64,000 bases of DNA from Paractinoplanes tereljensis (GCF_016862435.1 NZ_BOMY01000054.1:38619-102618), one strand, 5' to 3'; shown: positions 32,895-42,467, numbered from the stretch's first letter. A program made the numbers and translations. Notes: generated from the sequence alone by a model not told the origin.

Positions 32895-33806
32895 CTAGGC
32901 CGGTCGGCGGTATTCGCGGGGGGACTGGCCGGTGACCCGCTTGAACGCGGTGCTCAGGGCGCTCTCCGAGCCGTACCCGACGGCTCTGGCGATGGCCGCT
33001 ACCGTGCCGTCGCCGCGCCGCAAGCGGGCGGCGGCCAGTTCGATGCGCCAACCCGTCAGGTAGTCGAGTGGGCCCTGGCCGACCGCCTGTTTGAAGCGGG
33101 CGGCCAGGGTGGAGCGGGACACCGCGGCGACCGCGGCCAGGTCGGCTACCGTCCAGGCGCGGGCCGGGTCGGCGTGCAGGGCGCGCAGCGCGGGGGCCAC
33201 CACCGGGTCGGCCAGGCCGCCCAGCCAGCCGGGGCCGGCCCCGGGAGCCTCGGCCAGGTGCAGCCGCAGCATGTGGATCAGCATGACCAGGGCCAGGTGC
33301 TCGGCGACCAGGCCGGACGCTACCGGGCGGTCGCGCAGTTCGGCCTCGATCTGGGTCAGGGACCAGCTCAAGGCGGCAGCGGCCGGCGACGAAGCGGGCA
33401 CGTGCAGGACCGGGGGCAGGGCGTCCAGGAGCAGCTCGCGGGCTCGGGCGCCGAAGTCGAAGCGGCCGCCCAGCAGGAACACGTCGTCGCCGGTGCCGGT
33501 GCGGGCGAAGCCATCGGGGCCGGCGGCGGCGAAGACCGGGCCGGCCGGGGCGGGTGGCACGTCGGGGCCGCTGGCCAGCACGAACCGCTGGGAGCGGGTG
33601 AGCAGGAAGCAGTCGCCGGTGGCCAGCGGATAGACGACCCCGTCGACGATCAGCAGGCAGTGGCCGCGCCGCACGGCGTTGAACTTCACGGCCGGCGGCG
33701 GGTCGAAGTCGAGGGCCCAGGCGCCGCCGGCGATCAGGCCGGTGGAGAGGCTGCTGCTGGTGCCGACGAGGGCGAGCACGTCTTCGAGCGGGTCCTGGAC
33801 GTTCAC
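32895..33806 (-). CDS. AraC-family transcriptional regulator (cupin-type)
   Basis: The 303-residue protein has an N-terminal cupin-like sensing half (residues 1-150; FNAVRRGHCLLIVDGVVYPL, ATGDCFLLTRSQRF) and a C-terminal double HTH (about 205-303; WTVADLAAVAAVSRSTLAAR, YGSESALSTAFKRVTGQSPREYRR). This layout is the cupin_6/HTH_18 group that often controls an adjacent dehydrogenase gene. It is divergent from the SDR gene across 58 bp, the usual regulator-target arrangement. The reverse transcriptase gene follows on the same strand after 91 bp. The ligand is unknown. Confidence 0.9.
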   Translation of the reverse strand: MNVQDPLEDVLALVGTSSSLSTGLIAGGAWALDFDPPPAVKFNAVRRGHCLLIVDGVVYPLATGDCFLLTRSQRFVLASGPDVPPAPAGPVFAAAGPDGFARTGTGDDVFLLGGRFDFGARARELLLDALPPVLHVPASSPAAAALSWSLTQIEAELRDRPVASGLVAEHLALVMLIHMLRLHLAEAPGAGPGWLGGLADPVVAPALRALHADPARAWTVADLAAVAAVSRSTLAARFKQAVGQGPLDYLTGWRIELAAARLRRGDGTVAAIARAVGYGSESALSTAFKRVTGQSPREYRRPA

Positions 33807-33864
33807 GCAACTATCCTGGACTCAGAACCATTCCGCGTCCAGCGCAAATCCATAAGCTGAGCAT

Positions 33865-34776
33865 ATGACACGAGTAACCACCCCTTACACCGTCCGCACT
33901 ACCGCCGCCGAGGTCCTGGCCGGCGTCGATCTGACCGGGAAGCGGTTCCTGGTCACCGGCGGCGGTTCGGGGCTCGGCGCGGCGGCCGGTAAAGCGCTCG
34001 CCGACGTCGGAGCCGAGGTCGTCGCGACCACCCGCAAGCAGCTCGACCTCAGTGACCTGGCGAGCATCAAAGCCTTCACGGACGCCTGGCGCGGGCCGCT
34101 GCACGGGATCGTCGCGAACGCCGGGATCATGGCGCTGCCCGAGCTGACCCTCGCCGCCAACGGCTGGGAGATGCAGCTGGCGACCAACTTCCTCGGGCAC
34201 TTCGCGCTGATCACCGGCCTGCACGGCCACCTGCACAACAGTGCCCGAATTGTCCTGGTCAGCTCCGGCGCCCAGATGGGGTCGCCCGTCCACTTCGACG
34301 ACCCCCACTTCGAGCACCGCCCCTATGACCCGTGGGCCGCGTACAGCCAGTCCAAGACCGCCGACGTGCTGCTCGCGGTGGCGATCGGGAACCGCTGGGC
34401 CGCCGACGGGATCACCGCGAACGCGATGGCCCCGGGCCGCATCCACACCGCCCTGCAGCGGCACCTCGACACCGGCACGATGCGGTCGATGGGCGCGATG
34501 GCCGACGACGGCACGCTGCTGCACCCGGACAACTTCAAGACCGTCGAGCAGGGTGCCGCCACCGAGGTGCTGCTGGCCGCGTCGCCGCTGCTCGACGGGG
34601 TGACCGGCCGCTACTTCGACGAGGACAACCAGGAGGCGGTCGTCGGGCAGAACGTGGCCGCCTGGTCGCTCGACCCGGAGGCCGCCGACCGGCTGTGGGA
34701 CCTCGCCGCTCAGGCCGTGAACGGCGCGCTGGCCGGCCCCTCGTTGCCGGACCGGTCGAGCCCGGTCAGGCAGTAG
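33865..34776 (+). CDS. Short-chain dehydrogenase/reductase
   Basis: The 303-residue protein has the NAD(P)-binding TGGGSGLGAA motif near residue 31, NAGIM, the catalytic Ser strand VSSGAQ and YSQSK with Tyr and Lys. The shape is that of the retinol-dehydrogenase-like SDRs typical of actinobacteria. The loop between the second strand (VATTRK) and QLDLSD is about 15 residues shorter than usual, probably an internal deletion that removes part of the cofactor-specificity loop. The enzyme may still work. It is probably regulated by the divergent AraC protein. Its last 67 bp overlap the convergent glycosidase-like gene. Confidence 0.88.
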   Translation: MTRVTTPYTVRTTAAEVLAGVDLTGKRFLVTGGGSGLGAAAGKALADVGAEVVATTRKQLDLSDLASIKAFTDAWRGPLHGIVANAGIMALPELTLAANGWEMQLATNFLGHFALITGLHGHLHNSARIVLVSSGAQMGSPVHFDDPHFEHRPYDPWAAYSQSKTADVLLAVAIGNRWAADGITANAMAPGRIHTALQRHLDTGTMRSMGAMADDGTLLHPDNFKTVEQGAATEVLLAASPLLDGVTGRYFDEDNQEAVVGQNVAAWSLDPEAADRLWDLAAQAVNGALAGPSLPDRSSPVRQ

Positions 34777-36335
34777 GTGGCCTTCGCCACCGGAGCCGGA
34801 TCGGCGACCTGCGCGCCGGTGTGCCCAGTGGCGACCAATGCGGCCGCGCCGCCCGAGACCCGGTAGAGCGCCCAGCTGGAGGCCGGCGGGCCGGCGGCGG
34901 CCTGCGCGTCGAGCTTCAGCACCGAACCGGACCGCTGGGCGCCGGTCAGCGCCGGCGCTCCGGGCGGTGCGGACGGCAACTGCTTCATCACCGGGACCAG
35001 GGCGGGTGCGGCGTAGTGGGCGTCGAAATAACGCTTGGTCGCGCCGAGCCGATTCGTCCGCACCGATTTCGCGCTGAAGTGGACCTCGCCCTGCACCCCG
35101 GCCTTCTCGTCGAGGTCGAGGTGCCGGTCGAGCTCGGCCGGGTTGCTCCAGGCGCCCGTCTCCCCCACCCGGTAGTCGCCCTGCCCGATCCACAGCTGCA
35201 CCTTGCTGCCCTTGACCAGGTTGGTCCACCAGGGCAGCAACTTCGCGTAGTCTGCCTTGGCGAAACCGATGTTCCAGTACAGCTGCGGGACGATGTAGTC
35301 GAGCCAGCCCTCGCGCACCCACTTGCGGGTGTCGGCGTAGATCGCGTCGTACGCCTCAAGGCCGTGGGAATTTGATCCGGCCGGGTCGGTCTCGGCGTTG
35401 CGCCAGATGCCGAACGGGCTGATCCCGAACTTGACCCACGGCTTGAGCTGCTTGATTTTGGTGTTCATCTCGCGGACCAGGGTGTCCACGTTGGCCCGCC
35501 GCCAGTCGCCGCGCGACTTGCCCTTGCCGTACTTGGCGTAGCTGGCGCCGTCCGGGAAGTCCTGGCCGGCCTCCGGATAGGGGTAGAAGAAGTCGTCGAA
35601 GTGCACGCCGTCGATGTCGTACTTCCGGACGGCCTCGAGCATCGCGTCCTCGACGAAGGCGCGCGCGGCCGGGTTGCCCGGGTCGAAGTAGAGCCGGCCG
35701 GTCTTGCCCTTGGGGTAGGCGATCGCCCAGTCGCGATGCGCGAGAAGCGGATGGTTGGGGGCGAGCTTGGCGAAATCGGCGCCGGGCCCGTCCGGGCCGG
35801 GCTGCGTCCCCCGGTACGGGTTGAGCCAGGCGTGGAACTCCAGATTCCGGGCGTGCGCCCGCTCGATCATGTACGCCATCGGGTCCCAGCCGGGCGATTT
35901 CCCGTCCCGCTTGCCGGTGAGCCACTCCGACCAGGGCGCGTAGTCGGACTGCCAGAACGCGTCGCCGCTGGGCCGCACGTGCACGAAGATCGCGTTGTGG
36001 TTTTGCGCCACGGCCACGTCGAGCCAGCCGTCATATTCGGCCTTGACCTGCGCCTGGGACAGCCCGGGCCGGCTCGGGAAGTCGATGTTCATGACCGTGG
36101 TGAGCCAGAAGCCTCGGACCTGCCGGGTCGCCTTCAGCGGCAAGCCGCCGCATTTGCCGGCGACGACCGGGCCGTCGGTCGGGACCGCGATCGGCGCCGC
36201 CGACACCCGGCTGTCCACCGGGTCGGGCTGGTAGATCGCGGCGCGGAGCAGGCCGAGGCCGAGAACCGAGACCGCGAAGAACACCGACACCAGCGTGAGG
36301 GTCAGCCGAACGGGGGGACGACGGCGGTGGCGCAT
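34710..36335 (-). CDS. GHL10/DUF187 glycoside-hydrolase-like secreted protein
   Basis: The 541-residue protein has an N-terminal signal anchor (about 11-31) and a TIM-barrel domain (about 70-430). The domain has GFWLTTVMNIDFPSR, the acidic DIDGVHFDDFFYPYP segment, and WLDYIVPQLYW, as in the GHL10 family related to GH10/GH13 barrels. A fibronectin-like C-terminal module follows (about 450-541). Homologues cut cell-wall or exopolysaccharide glycans. ATG 36335 gives a normal signal anchor; further upstream starts add Arg-rich residues. The 3' end overlaps the SDR gene by 67 bp on the opposite strand. Confidence 0.85.
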   Translation of the reverse strand: MRHRRRPPVRLTLTLVSVFFAVSVLGLGLLRAAIYQPDPVDSRVSAAPIAVPTDGPVVAGKCGGLPLKATRQVRGFWLTTVMNIDFPSRPGLSQAQVKAEYDGWLDVAVAQNHNAIFVHVRPSGDAFWQSDYAPWSEWLTGKRDGKSPGWDPMAYMIERAHARNLEFHAWLNPYRGTQPGPDGPGADFAKLAPNHPLLAHRDWAIAYPKGKTGRLYFDPGNPAARAFVEDAMLEAVRKYDIDGVHFDDFFYPYPEAGQDFPDGASYAKYGKGKSRGDWRRANVDTLVREMNTKIKQLKPWVKFGISPFGIWRNAETDPAGSNSHGLEAYDAIYADTRKWVREGWLDYIVPQLYWNIGFAKADYAKLLPWWTNLVKGSKVQLWIGQGDYRVGETGAWSNPAELDRHLDLDEKAGVQGEVHFSAKSVRTNRLGATKRYFDAHYAAPALVPVMKQLPSAPPGAPALTGAQRSGSVLKLDAQAAAGPPASSWALYRVSGGAAALVATGHTGAQVADPAPVAKATYCLTGLDRSGNEGPASAPFTA

Positions 36336-36390
36336 GGGGAACAGTCTGCCTCGCCGGTGCGAACGGCCCGGCCGCCGTAAGTTCTCAGGC

Positions 36391-37260
36391 ATGACCGTCG
36401 TTGTCGTCGGAGCCGGGATCGCCGGTCTCGCCTGTGCCCGTGAGCTGGTCGATGCCGGACTTCCGGCCCGGGTGATCGAACGAAGTGACCTTGTCGGCGG
36501 CCGTTTGGCCAGTGAGCACCTGGACGGCCGCTGGGTGGACACCGGCGCCGCCTACCTGACCGCCGACGACCCGGCCTTCCTCGGCCGGCTCCAATCCTGG
36601 CGGATCGCCGGTCTGGCCCATCCGTGGACCGACACGCTGCGTGGCCAGCAGGGGCCGCCGACGACCCGCTGGGCGGCCCCCGGCGGCCTGAACAGCCTGG
36701 CCCGGGACCTGGCCCGGGGACTCGAGATCACGCTGAACACCGAGGTCACCGAGCTGCCGGACGCCGCCACGGTGGTCCTGGCGATGCCCGGCCCGCAGGC
36801 CGCCGCGATCTTCCCCGAAACAGCGGAACAGACCTGGTCACCGGTGGTGACGGCGATCCTGACGTACGCCGAGCGCACCTGGCCGGATTTCGCCGGGGCG
36901 TTCGTCAACGACGATCCGGTGCTGGCCACCGTGATCGACGACGGCGACCGCCGCGGTGACCGGGCCCCGGTGCTTGTCGCGCACTCGACCGCCGGTTACG
37001 CCCGCGAGCACCGGACCGGCCAGAAGCTGGCCGAGGCCGTCGGCGACCTGCTGAACATCAAGGACAACCCGGAGATCAAGACCCGCTTCTGGCCGTACGC
37101 CCAACCGCGCCCGGGAAGTGGCGACTTCGCCCGGTACGGCAACGTGTACGTCTGTGGTGACGCCTTCGGCCGGCCCCGCGTGCAGACCGCCTGGCTCAGC
37201 GGCCGGGCGGCCGCCCGGGCCATCTTGGGTGAACAGAGCGTTCAGAGCACCGAGTTGTAG
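36391..37260 (+). CDS. FAD-dependent oxidoreductase (renalase-like)
   Basis: The 289-residue protein starts MTVVVVGAGIAGLACARELV with the GxGxxG dinucleotide fold, followed by the Arg-containing VGGRLASEHLDGRWVDTGAAY and the C-terminal CGDAFGRPRVQTAWLSGRAA that closes over FAD. It is shorter than most amine oxidases and matches the renalase/protoporphyrinogen-oxidase-like subgroup. The substrate is not predictable. The start is ATG 36391, 18 bp after a TAAG segment with no strong ribosome site. The 3' end overlaps the convergent glycogen synthase gene by 19 bp. Confidence 0.85.
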   Translation: MTVVVVGAGIAGLACARELVDAGLPARVIERSDLVGGRLASEHLDGRWVDTGAAYLTADDPAFLGRLQSWRIAGLAHPWTDTLRGQQGPPTTRWAAPGGLNSLARDLARGLEITLNTEVTELPDAATVVLAMPGPQAAAIFPETAEQTWSPVVTAILTYAERTWPDFAGAFVNDDPVLATVIDDGDRRGDRAPVLVAHSTAGYAREHRTGQKLAEAVGDLLNIKDNPEIKTRFWPYAQPRPGSGDFARYGNVYVCGDAFGRPRVQTAWLSGRAAARAILGEQSVQSTEL

Positions 37261-38441
37261 ACCTCGAGGGTGTCCACCGCGATCCGGGACCAGCTGAACT
37301 TCTCCACCGCCCGGCGCCGGCCGGCCAGCCCCATCGTGGCGGCCCGCTGCGGATCCCGGATCAGTGTGGTCATCGCCGAGGCCAGGTCGGCCACGAATTT
37401 CTCGGGCGACACCGGCGTACCCGTACCGTCGGAAAGTTGTTCGATCGGCACCAGCAGGCCCGTCTCGCCGTCCGCGACCACCTCGGGGATTCCGCCCGTC
37501 GCGGTAGCGACGACGGCGGTCTCGCAGGCCATCGCCTCGAGATTGACGATGCCCATCGGCTCGTAGATGGACGGGCAGACGAACACGGTCGCGTGCGTGA
37601 GCACCTGGACAACCTCGTGCTTGGGCAGCATCTCCTGCACCCAGATCACGCCCTGCGGGTCGCGGGCCTTGCGCAGCTCGTCGGCCAGCCCGGCCACCTC
37701 GGCGGCGATCTCCGGGGTGTCGGGGGCGCCGGCCAGCAGCACGATCTGGGTCTCCGGCGGCAGGTCGTGGCAGGCCCGCATCAGATAGGGCAGGCCCTTC
37801 TGCCGGGTGATCCGGCCGACGAACACGACGCTGGGCCGGTTGAGGTCGATGCCGAGCCGCTCGATCACGTCGGTGCCACGGTCCGGCGCGTACTGCGTGG
37901 TGTCGATGCCGTTGTAGACGACGCGTACCTTGTCCGGGTTGACCGAGGGATAGGCGGTGAGCACGTCGCGCCGCATGCCGCCGGAGACCGCGATGATCGC
38001 GTCGGCGTGCTCGATCGCGACCCGCTCGCAGAACGAGGACAGCGCGTAACCGCCGCCGAGCTGCTCGGCCTTCCACGGGCGCAGCGGTTCGAGGCTGTGC
38101 GTGGTGACCACGTGCGGGACGCCGTGCAGGAGCTTGGCGGTGTGCCCGGCGAAGTTCGCGTACCAGGTGTGACTGTGCACGATGTTCGTGCCCTCGCAGC
38201 CGGCCGCCATCGCCAGGTCGACCCCCATCGTGCGCAGCGCCGCGTTGGCCCCGGACAGTTCGCCGAGGTCGGGGTAGGCGGTCACGCCCGGCTCGGTGCG
38301 CGGCGCGCCGAAGCAGTGCACCCGGACGTCGGCCAGGGGCCGCAGGTCACGCGCGAGATATTCCAGGTGGACACCGGCCCCGCCGTACACCTCCGGCGGG
38401 TATTCCCTGGTGATGAGGTCGACGCGCAGCGATGTGGTCAC
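37242..38441 (-). CDS. glgM: GT4 glycogen synthase / maltose-1-phosphate synthase
   Basis: The 399-residue cytosolic glycosyltransferase has LITREYPPEVYGGAGVHLEY at the acceptor side, HSHTWYANFAGH, the donor-site VGRITRQKGLP and the nucleotide-sugar motif PMGIVNLEAMACETAV. It is the actinobacterial GT4 type. In mycobacteria the orthologue makes maltose-1-phosphate from ADP-glucose for the GlgE pathway, though it was earlier called GlgA. GTG 38441 is used. It is divergent from glgC across 123 bp, so synthesis of ADP-glucose and its use are controlled together. Assignment between GlgA and GlgM activity is not certain. Confidence 0.9.
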   Translation of the reverse strand: MTTSLRVDLITREYPPEVYGGAGVHLEYLARDLRPLADVRVHCFGAPRTEPGVTAYPDLGELSGANAALRTMGVDLAMAAGCEGTNIVHSHTWYANFAGHTAKLLHGVPHVVTTHSLEPLRPWKAEQLGGGYALSSFCERVAIEHADAIIAVSGGMRRDVLTAYPSVNPDKVRVVYNGIDTTQYAPDRGTDVIERLGIDLNRPSVVFVGRITRQKGLPYLMRACHDLPPETQIVLLAGAPDTPEIAAEVAGLADELRKARDPQGVIWVQEMLPKHEVVQVLTHATVFVCPSIYEPMGIVNLEAMACETAVVATATGGIPEVVADGETGLLVPIEQLSDGTGTPVSPEKFVADLASAMTTLIRDPQRAATMGLAGRRRAVEKFSWSRIAVDTLEVYNSVL

Positions 38442-38564
38442 GCCTGCGAGCCTAGTGCGTAACCAAGGAACCGGCGCGCCGCCGCGCAAGATCAGGTAGC
38501 CTGTCACTCGCCGAGTTGCCTTCTTCGGCTGGCATTAGTGCTGGCGGAAAGTTAGCGTCCTTCC

Positions 38565-39797
38565 ATGGCTGTCAAGGTGCTTGCGATCGTTCTGGCCGGT
38601 GGTGAGGGTAAGCGCCTGATGCCCCTGACGGCGGACCGGGCCAAACCCGGTGTGCCCTTCGGCGGCATCTACCGCATGATCGACTTCGTGCTGTCGAATC
38701 TGGCGAACGGCGGCTATCTCAAGATCGTCGTGCTGACCCAGTACAAGTCGCATTCCCTCGACCGGCACATCACCAAAACGTGGCGGATGTCCACGCTGCT
38801 CGGCAACTACGTCACCCCGGTGCCGGCCCAGCAGCGTCTCGGTCCGCGTTGGTTCGCCGGGTCGGCCGACGCGATCTACCAGAGCCTCAACCTGATCAAC
38901 GACGAGTCGCCCGACTACGTGATCGTGTTCGGCGCCGACCACATCTACCGCATGGACCCGAAGCAGATGGTCGAGGACCACATCGCCTCGGGCGCCGCGG
39001 TCACGGTGGCAGGCATCCGGCAGCCCAAGTCGGACGCCTGGCAGTTCGGCGTGATCGACGTGGATTCCGACGGTAAGAAGATTCGCGCCTTCCGGGAGAA
39101 GCCGCGCGACGCCGAGGGCCTGCCCGACTCCCCCGACGAGGTGTACGCCTCGATGGGCAACTATGTGTTCACCACCCGCGCCCTGTGCGAGGCGGTGACC
39201 AAGGACGCGCAGAACCCCGACAGCAAGCACGACATGGGCGGCAACATCATCCCGATGCTGGTCGAGCGGGGCGAGGCCAACGTCTACGACTTCCGCGACA
39301 ACAACGTGCCCGGCAGCAGCGAGCGCGACCTCGGCTACTGGCGCGACGTGGGCACGCTCGACTCGTTCTACGAGGCCCACATGGACCTCATCGCCACGCT
39401 GCCGATCTTCAACCTCTACAACCACGAGTGGCCGATCTTCACCAACTACGGCTCATGGCCGCCGGCCAAGTTCGTGCACGGCTTCGACGACCGCCAGGGC
39501 CGCGCCATCGAATCGATGATCTCCCCCGGCGTCGTGGTCTCCGGCTCCCTGGTGGAACGCTCGGTGGTCTCCCCCAACGTGCGCATCAATTCCTGGGCGC
39601 ACGTCGAGGGCTCGGTGCTGATGGAGGGCGTCTCGGTGGGCCGCCGAGCCATCCTGCGCAACACCATCATCGACAAGAACGTGGTCATCCCCGAGGGCGC
39701 CCAGATCGGCGTAGACCTGGATCGGGACCGCAAGCTCTACACCGTCTCCGACAACGGCATCGTCGTGATAGGCAAGGGCCAAAAAGTAGAACTCTGA
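38565..39797 (+). CDS. glgC: Glucose-1-phosphate adenylyltransferase
   Basis: The 410-residue enzyme makes ADP-glucose from glucose-1-phosphate and ATP, the first step of glycogen synthesis. It shows AGGEGKRLMPLTADRAKP near residues 11-28, FGGIYRMIDFVLSN, GTADAIYQ-like AGSADAIYQSLNL, and the C-terminal left-handed beta-helix (MISPGVVVSGSLVERSVVSP). Length and motifs are normal for bacterial GlgC. It is divergent from the GT4 synthase gene. A perfect hairpin at 39844-39869 follows, which probably ends the transcript before the kinase gene. Confidence 0.95.
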   Translation: MAVKVLAIVLAGGEGKRLMPLTADRAKPGVPFGGIYRMIDFVLSNLANGGYLKIVVLTQYKSHSLDRHITKTWRMSTLLGNYVTPVPAQQRLGPRWFAGSADAIYQSLNLINDESPDYVIVFGADHIYRMDPKQMVEDHIASGAAVTVAGIRQPKSDAWQFGVIDVDSDGKKIRAFREKPRDAEGLPDSPDEVYASMGNYVFTTRALCEAVTKDAQNPDSKHDMGGNIIPMLVERGEANVYDFRDNNVPGSSERDLGYWRDVGTLDSFYEAHMDLIATLPIFNLYNHEWPIFTNYGSWPPAKFVHGFDDRQGRAIESMISPGVVVSGSLVERSVVSPNVRINSWAHVEGSVLMEGVSVGRRAILRNTIIDKNVVIPEGAQIGVDLDRDRKLYTVSDNGIVVIGKGQKVEL

Positions 39798-39843
39798 CCC
39801 GGCTTCCCGACGGCCCTCCTTTCAGGACGGGTGAAGCGGTGGC

Positions 39844-39869
39844 GGGAACGTACGCATTTGTGCGTTCCC
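39844..39869 (+). terminator. Hairpin after glgC
   Basis: GGGAACGTAC pairs with GTGCGTTCCC through 10 bp (one T-G pair) with a GCATTT loop. No T tract follows. It is 46 bp after the glgC stop and 36 bp before the kinase start, so a U-less terminator or a processing stem is likely. Confidence 0.5.
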
Positions 39870-39905
39870 GGGTGTGCATCCGGCCGGCGATGACGGCAAA
39901 CTACC

Positions 39906-41453
39906 GTGGTGAACGCAGAACCTGAGGACGACGGGTTCGGCCGGTACCACCATCCGACCTGGACGCCGGTCGAAGGCGACCTGCTCGGCGGGCGTTACCG
40001 CATGGTCCGCCCGGCCGGTGAGGGCGGCATGGCCGTCGTCTGGGAGGCCCGCGACGAGGTGCTCGCCCGTACCGTTGCGATCAAGGTGCTGGCGCCGGAA
40101 TGGGCCGGCGATCCGGAGTTCCGCGACCGGGTCCGGCTCGAGGCGCGGGCGGCCGCCGCGATCACCCACCCGAACATCGCGCAGGTGCATGACTACGGCG
40201 AGGCGAACGACGTGCCGTACGTCGTGATGGAGTTCGTGCCCGGCGGGACGTTGCTGGGGCGTCTCAGCCAAGGCCTGCCGCAACCCCGGTTCGCCATGCG
40301 GGTCGGTGCGGAGGTGGCGGCCGCGCTCGCGGCCGCCCACGCCGAGGGCCTCGTGCACCGCGACGTCAAACCCGCCAACGTGATGCTCTCGGCGACCGGG
40401 GCCAAGGTGGTCGACTTCGGCATCGCGGCGGCGATCGCCCCCGCCGGGGTCGGCACCGAGGACGAGATGATCTACGGAACCGCGGCCTATCTGGCCCCGG
40501 AGCGTCTCCGCGACGACGCCGTCGAGCCGGCGTCCGACGTGTACGCCCTCGGGCTGTTGCTCCATCTCATGCTGATCGGGCGCTCACCGTGGACGATCGA
40601 GGACACCACCGAGATGCTGTCGGAGCACACCTACTTCGAGCCGCCGCTGCTGCCGTCCGTGCCCGGCGTCCCCGACTACGTCATCAAGCTGGGCAACCGG
40701 TGCTTGCAGACGGACCCTTCGATGCGGCCGAGCGCGCGGGAGGCCGCCGCGCTACTGGCCCGGGGCGCCGGCAGACACATGGCGACCGGCGAGCCCGACC
40801 GCTTACCCGCGTCTGCAACGGCCGGCGGCGAGGCCACCGGGCAGGGCCTTTCCGCGTCCGTCCGGCCGACGAAGGTCGCCGCGCCGGCCGGACGCCGGTG
40901 GCTTCTGATCGCCGGGGTCACCGCCGCGCTCCTCGGCGCCGCCGGCACGGCATGGCTCCTTCAGCGGGACGGACAGGCTGCCGTTCCACAGGTGCTGCCC
41001 TCGGGGGCGACGTCCACGCCGGCGTCCGCGACACCCACGTTCACGGCGTCCGCGGCGTCCGCCGCCGGCGAACCGGCCGCGACCAGCGGCGCGGCGGTCG
41101 CGGTCGCGGCGCTGGGCGCGGCGGCCGAGCCGGCTACGTCGCCTCCGCGCGGGGCGGCGGCCGGGCCTGCGGCAGATTCTGCCACCGCTGATGCGGAGCC
41201 GACCGCCACACCGACGGCCACCTCCGCTCCCGAGGAGCGCACGTTCACCTCCGACGCCGGCTGGATACGCGCGATCTGTCCGGAACCGTCGACCGCCGAG
41301 ATCCTCTCCTGGGGCACCACCAAGCCCTACAAAGTCGACGACACCGATATCGGCCCGGCCGAAGAACCGTCGGTCACCTTCCGGCACGGAAACACTTTCG
41401 TCAAAATGACGGTGAGCTGCGCCGGGAGCGAACCCACAGTGGCTACCGGCTGA
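39906..41453 (+). CDS. Receptor-type serine/threonine protein kinase
   Basis: The 515-residue protein has a PknB-type kinase domain at about 25-285: glycine loop GEGGMAVVWEA, catalytic Lys60 in VAIKVL, HRDVKPANV and VDFGIAAAI with DFG, then APERL. A transmembrane helix follows at about 327-347 (WLLIAGVTAALLGAAG). After it comes a 75-residue Ala/Thr/Pro-rich linker and a small extracytoplasmic domain with two Cys (RAICPEP, VSCAGSE). Such kinases sense extracellular cues; no PASTA repeats are present. Start GTG 39906 or 39909. It follows glgC after 108 bp and a hairpin, so probably has its own promoter. Confidence 0.9.
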   Translation: MVNAEPEDDGFGRYHHPTWTPVEGDLLGGRYRMVRPAGEGGMAVVWEARDEVLARTVAIKVLAPEWAGDPEFRDRVRLEARAAAAITHPNIAQVHDYGEANDVPYVVMEFVPGGTLLGRLSQGLPQPRFAMRVGAEVAAALAAAHAEGLVHRDVKPANVMLSATGAKVVDFGIAAAIAPAGVGTEDEMIYGTAAYLAPERLRDDAVEPASDVYALGLLLHLMLIGRSPWTIEDTTEMLSEHTYFEPPLLPSVPGVPDYVIKLGNRCLQTDPSMRPSAREAAALLARGAGRHMATGEPDRLPASATAGGEATGQGLSASVRPTKVAAPAGRRWLLIAGVTAALLGAAGTAWLLQRDGQAAVPQVLPSGATSTPASATPTFTASAASAAGEPAATSGAAVAVAALGAAAEPATSPPRGAAAGPAADSATADAEPTATPTATSAPEERTFTSDAGWIRAICPEPSTAEILSWGTTKPYKVDDTDIGPAEEPSVTFRHGNTFVKMTVSCAGSEPTVATG

Positions 41454-41459
41454 CGGGCC

Positions 41460-42467
41460 TCAGCGTCGTTCGCGCAGGGTCTGGGACGGGGAGACGCCGT
41501 AGCGGTCGCGGTAGGCGCCGGCGAAGCGGCCCAGGTGGGTGAAGCCCCAGCGGTAGGCGACCTCGCTGACGTTCACCTGCCAGGCGTCCGAGCGGGACAA
41601 CTCGGCGTGCACGCCGTCCAGGCGCACCCGCCGCAGGTAGGCCAGTGGGGACATGCCGACGTGCTGGCGGAACGCCTCCTGCAGCACCCGCACCCCGACC
41701 CCGGCCGACGAGGCCAGGTCGCCGGCGGTGAACTGCCGCCACGGCTCGGCGTGGATGGCGTCGAGGGCGCGTTTCACGGTGCGGGGGCGGCGCGGGCCCT
41801 GCAGGCCGGCCGGTTCGTCGACGCCGTAGGGGTGCTCGACGGTCAGGGCCAGGCCGCTCACCACCATGTCGCGCCAGCGGGCTGCCATCCGGGGCTGCCG
41901 GATCAGGCCGTCGTCGGCGCACAGCTCGGAGTGCAGCAGTCGCACCAGCGCCGCCCAGGTGCGGCCCGGCCCGTCGACCATGTCGAAGCTCTCGCCCAGC
42001 AGCAACGGCGACACGATCCGCTGGTCGAGGGTGGCGTCGAGTTCCCGTTCCAGGGCGGCCCGGTCCACCTTGACCGACATCAGCCGGCAGTCGCCGGGCC
42101 AGTCCAGGTCGATCGCGCCGACCGGGCGGTAGACGGCGGCGCGGGTCGCGTCGGCCAGTACCGTGGTGCCGCGGTGCCGGGAGCGCAGCGTGCCGGTCAG
42201 CGGGGCGAGCACGTGGTAGGCGGTCTCGAGGTCGGCGATGTTGACGTGGATGTCGGAGCCGTAGCTGATCTTGCCGACGGTGACCGAGCCCAGCATCACC
42301 ACGTCGCCGTCAAAAGCAAACCCGCTGAGGTCACCGACGGGGGTGACCTCAAGCGGGCCGTAGAACAACTTGCGGCAGAACGCTCGGGCTTCGTCCACGT
42401 CGCTCGTGTGCAGCGCGACGTGGACCGGCGTGTCCGGGGCCGCGGCTGAGCCGACCATGCCGTCCAC
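41460..42467 (-). CDS. AraC-family transcriptional regulator
   Basis: The 335-residue protein has an AraC_binding_2-like sensing domain (about 10-195, VALHTSDVDEARAFCRKLFY, SDIHVNIADLE) and a C-terminal AraC HTH (about 235-335; FTAGDLASSAGVGVRVLQEA, VNVSEVAYRWGFTHLGRFAG, YGVSPSQTL). The sensor half belongs to the group seen in regulators of aromatic or amide catabolism, but no target operon is adjacent. It converges with the kinase gene after 6 bp and lies 30 bp downstream of the His-rich protein gene on the same strand. ATG 42467 and ATG 42458 are both possible starts. Confidence 0.88.
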   Translation of the reverse strand: MDGMVGSAAAPDTPVHVALHTSDVDEARAFCRKLFYGPLEVTPVGDLSGFAFDGDVVMLGSVTVGKISYGSDIHVNIADLETAYHVLAPLTGTLRSRHRGTTVLADATRAAVYRPVGAIDLDWPGDCRLMSVKVDRAALERELDATLDQRIVSPLLLGESFDMVDGPGRTWAALVRLLHSELCADDGLIRQPRMAARWRDMVVSGLALTVEHPYGVDEPAGLQGPRRPRTVKRALDAIHAEPWRQFTAGDLASSAGVGVRVLQEAFRQHVGMSPLAYLRRVRLDGVHAELSRSDAWQVNVSEVAYRWGFTHLGRFAGAYRDRYGVSPSQTLRERR

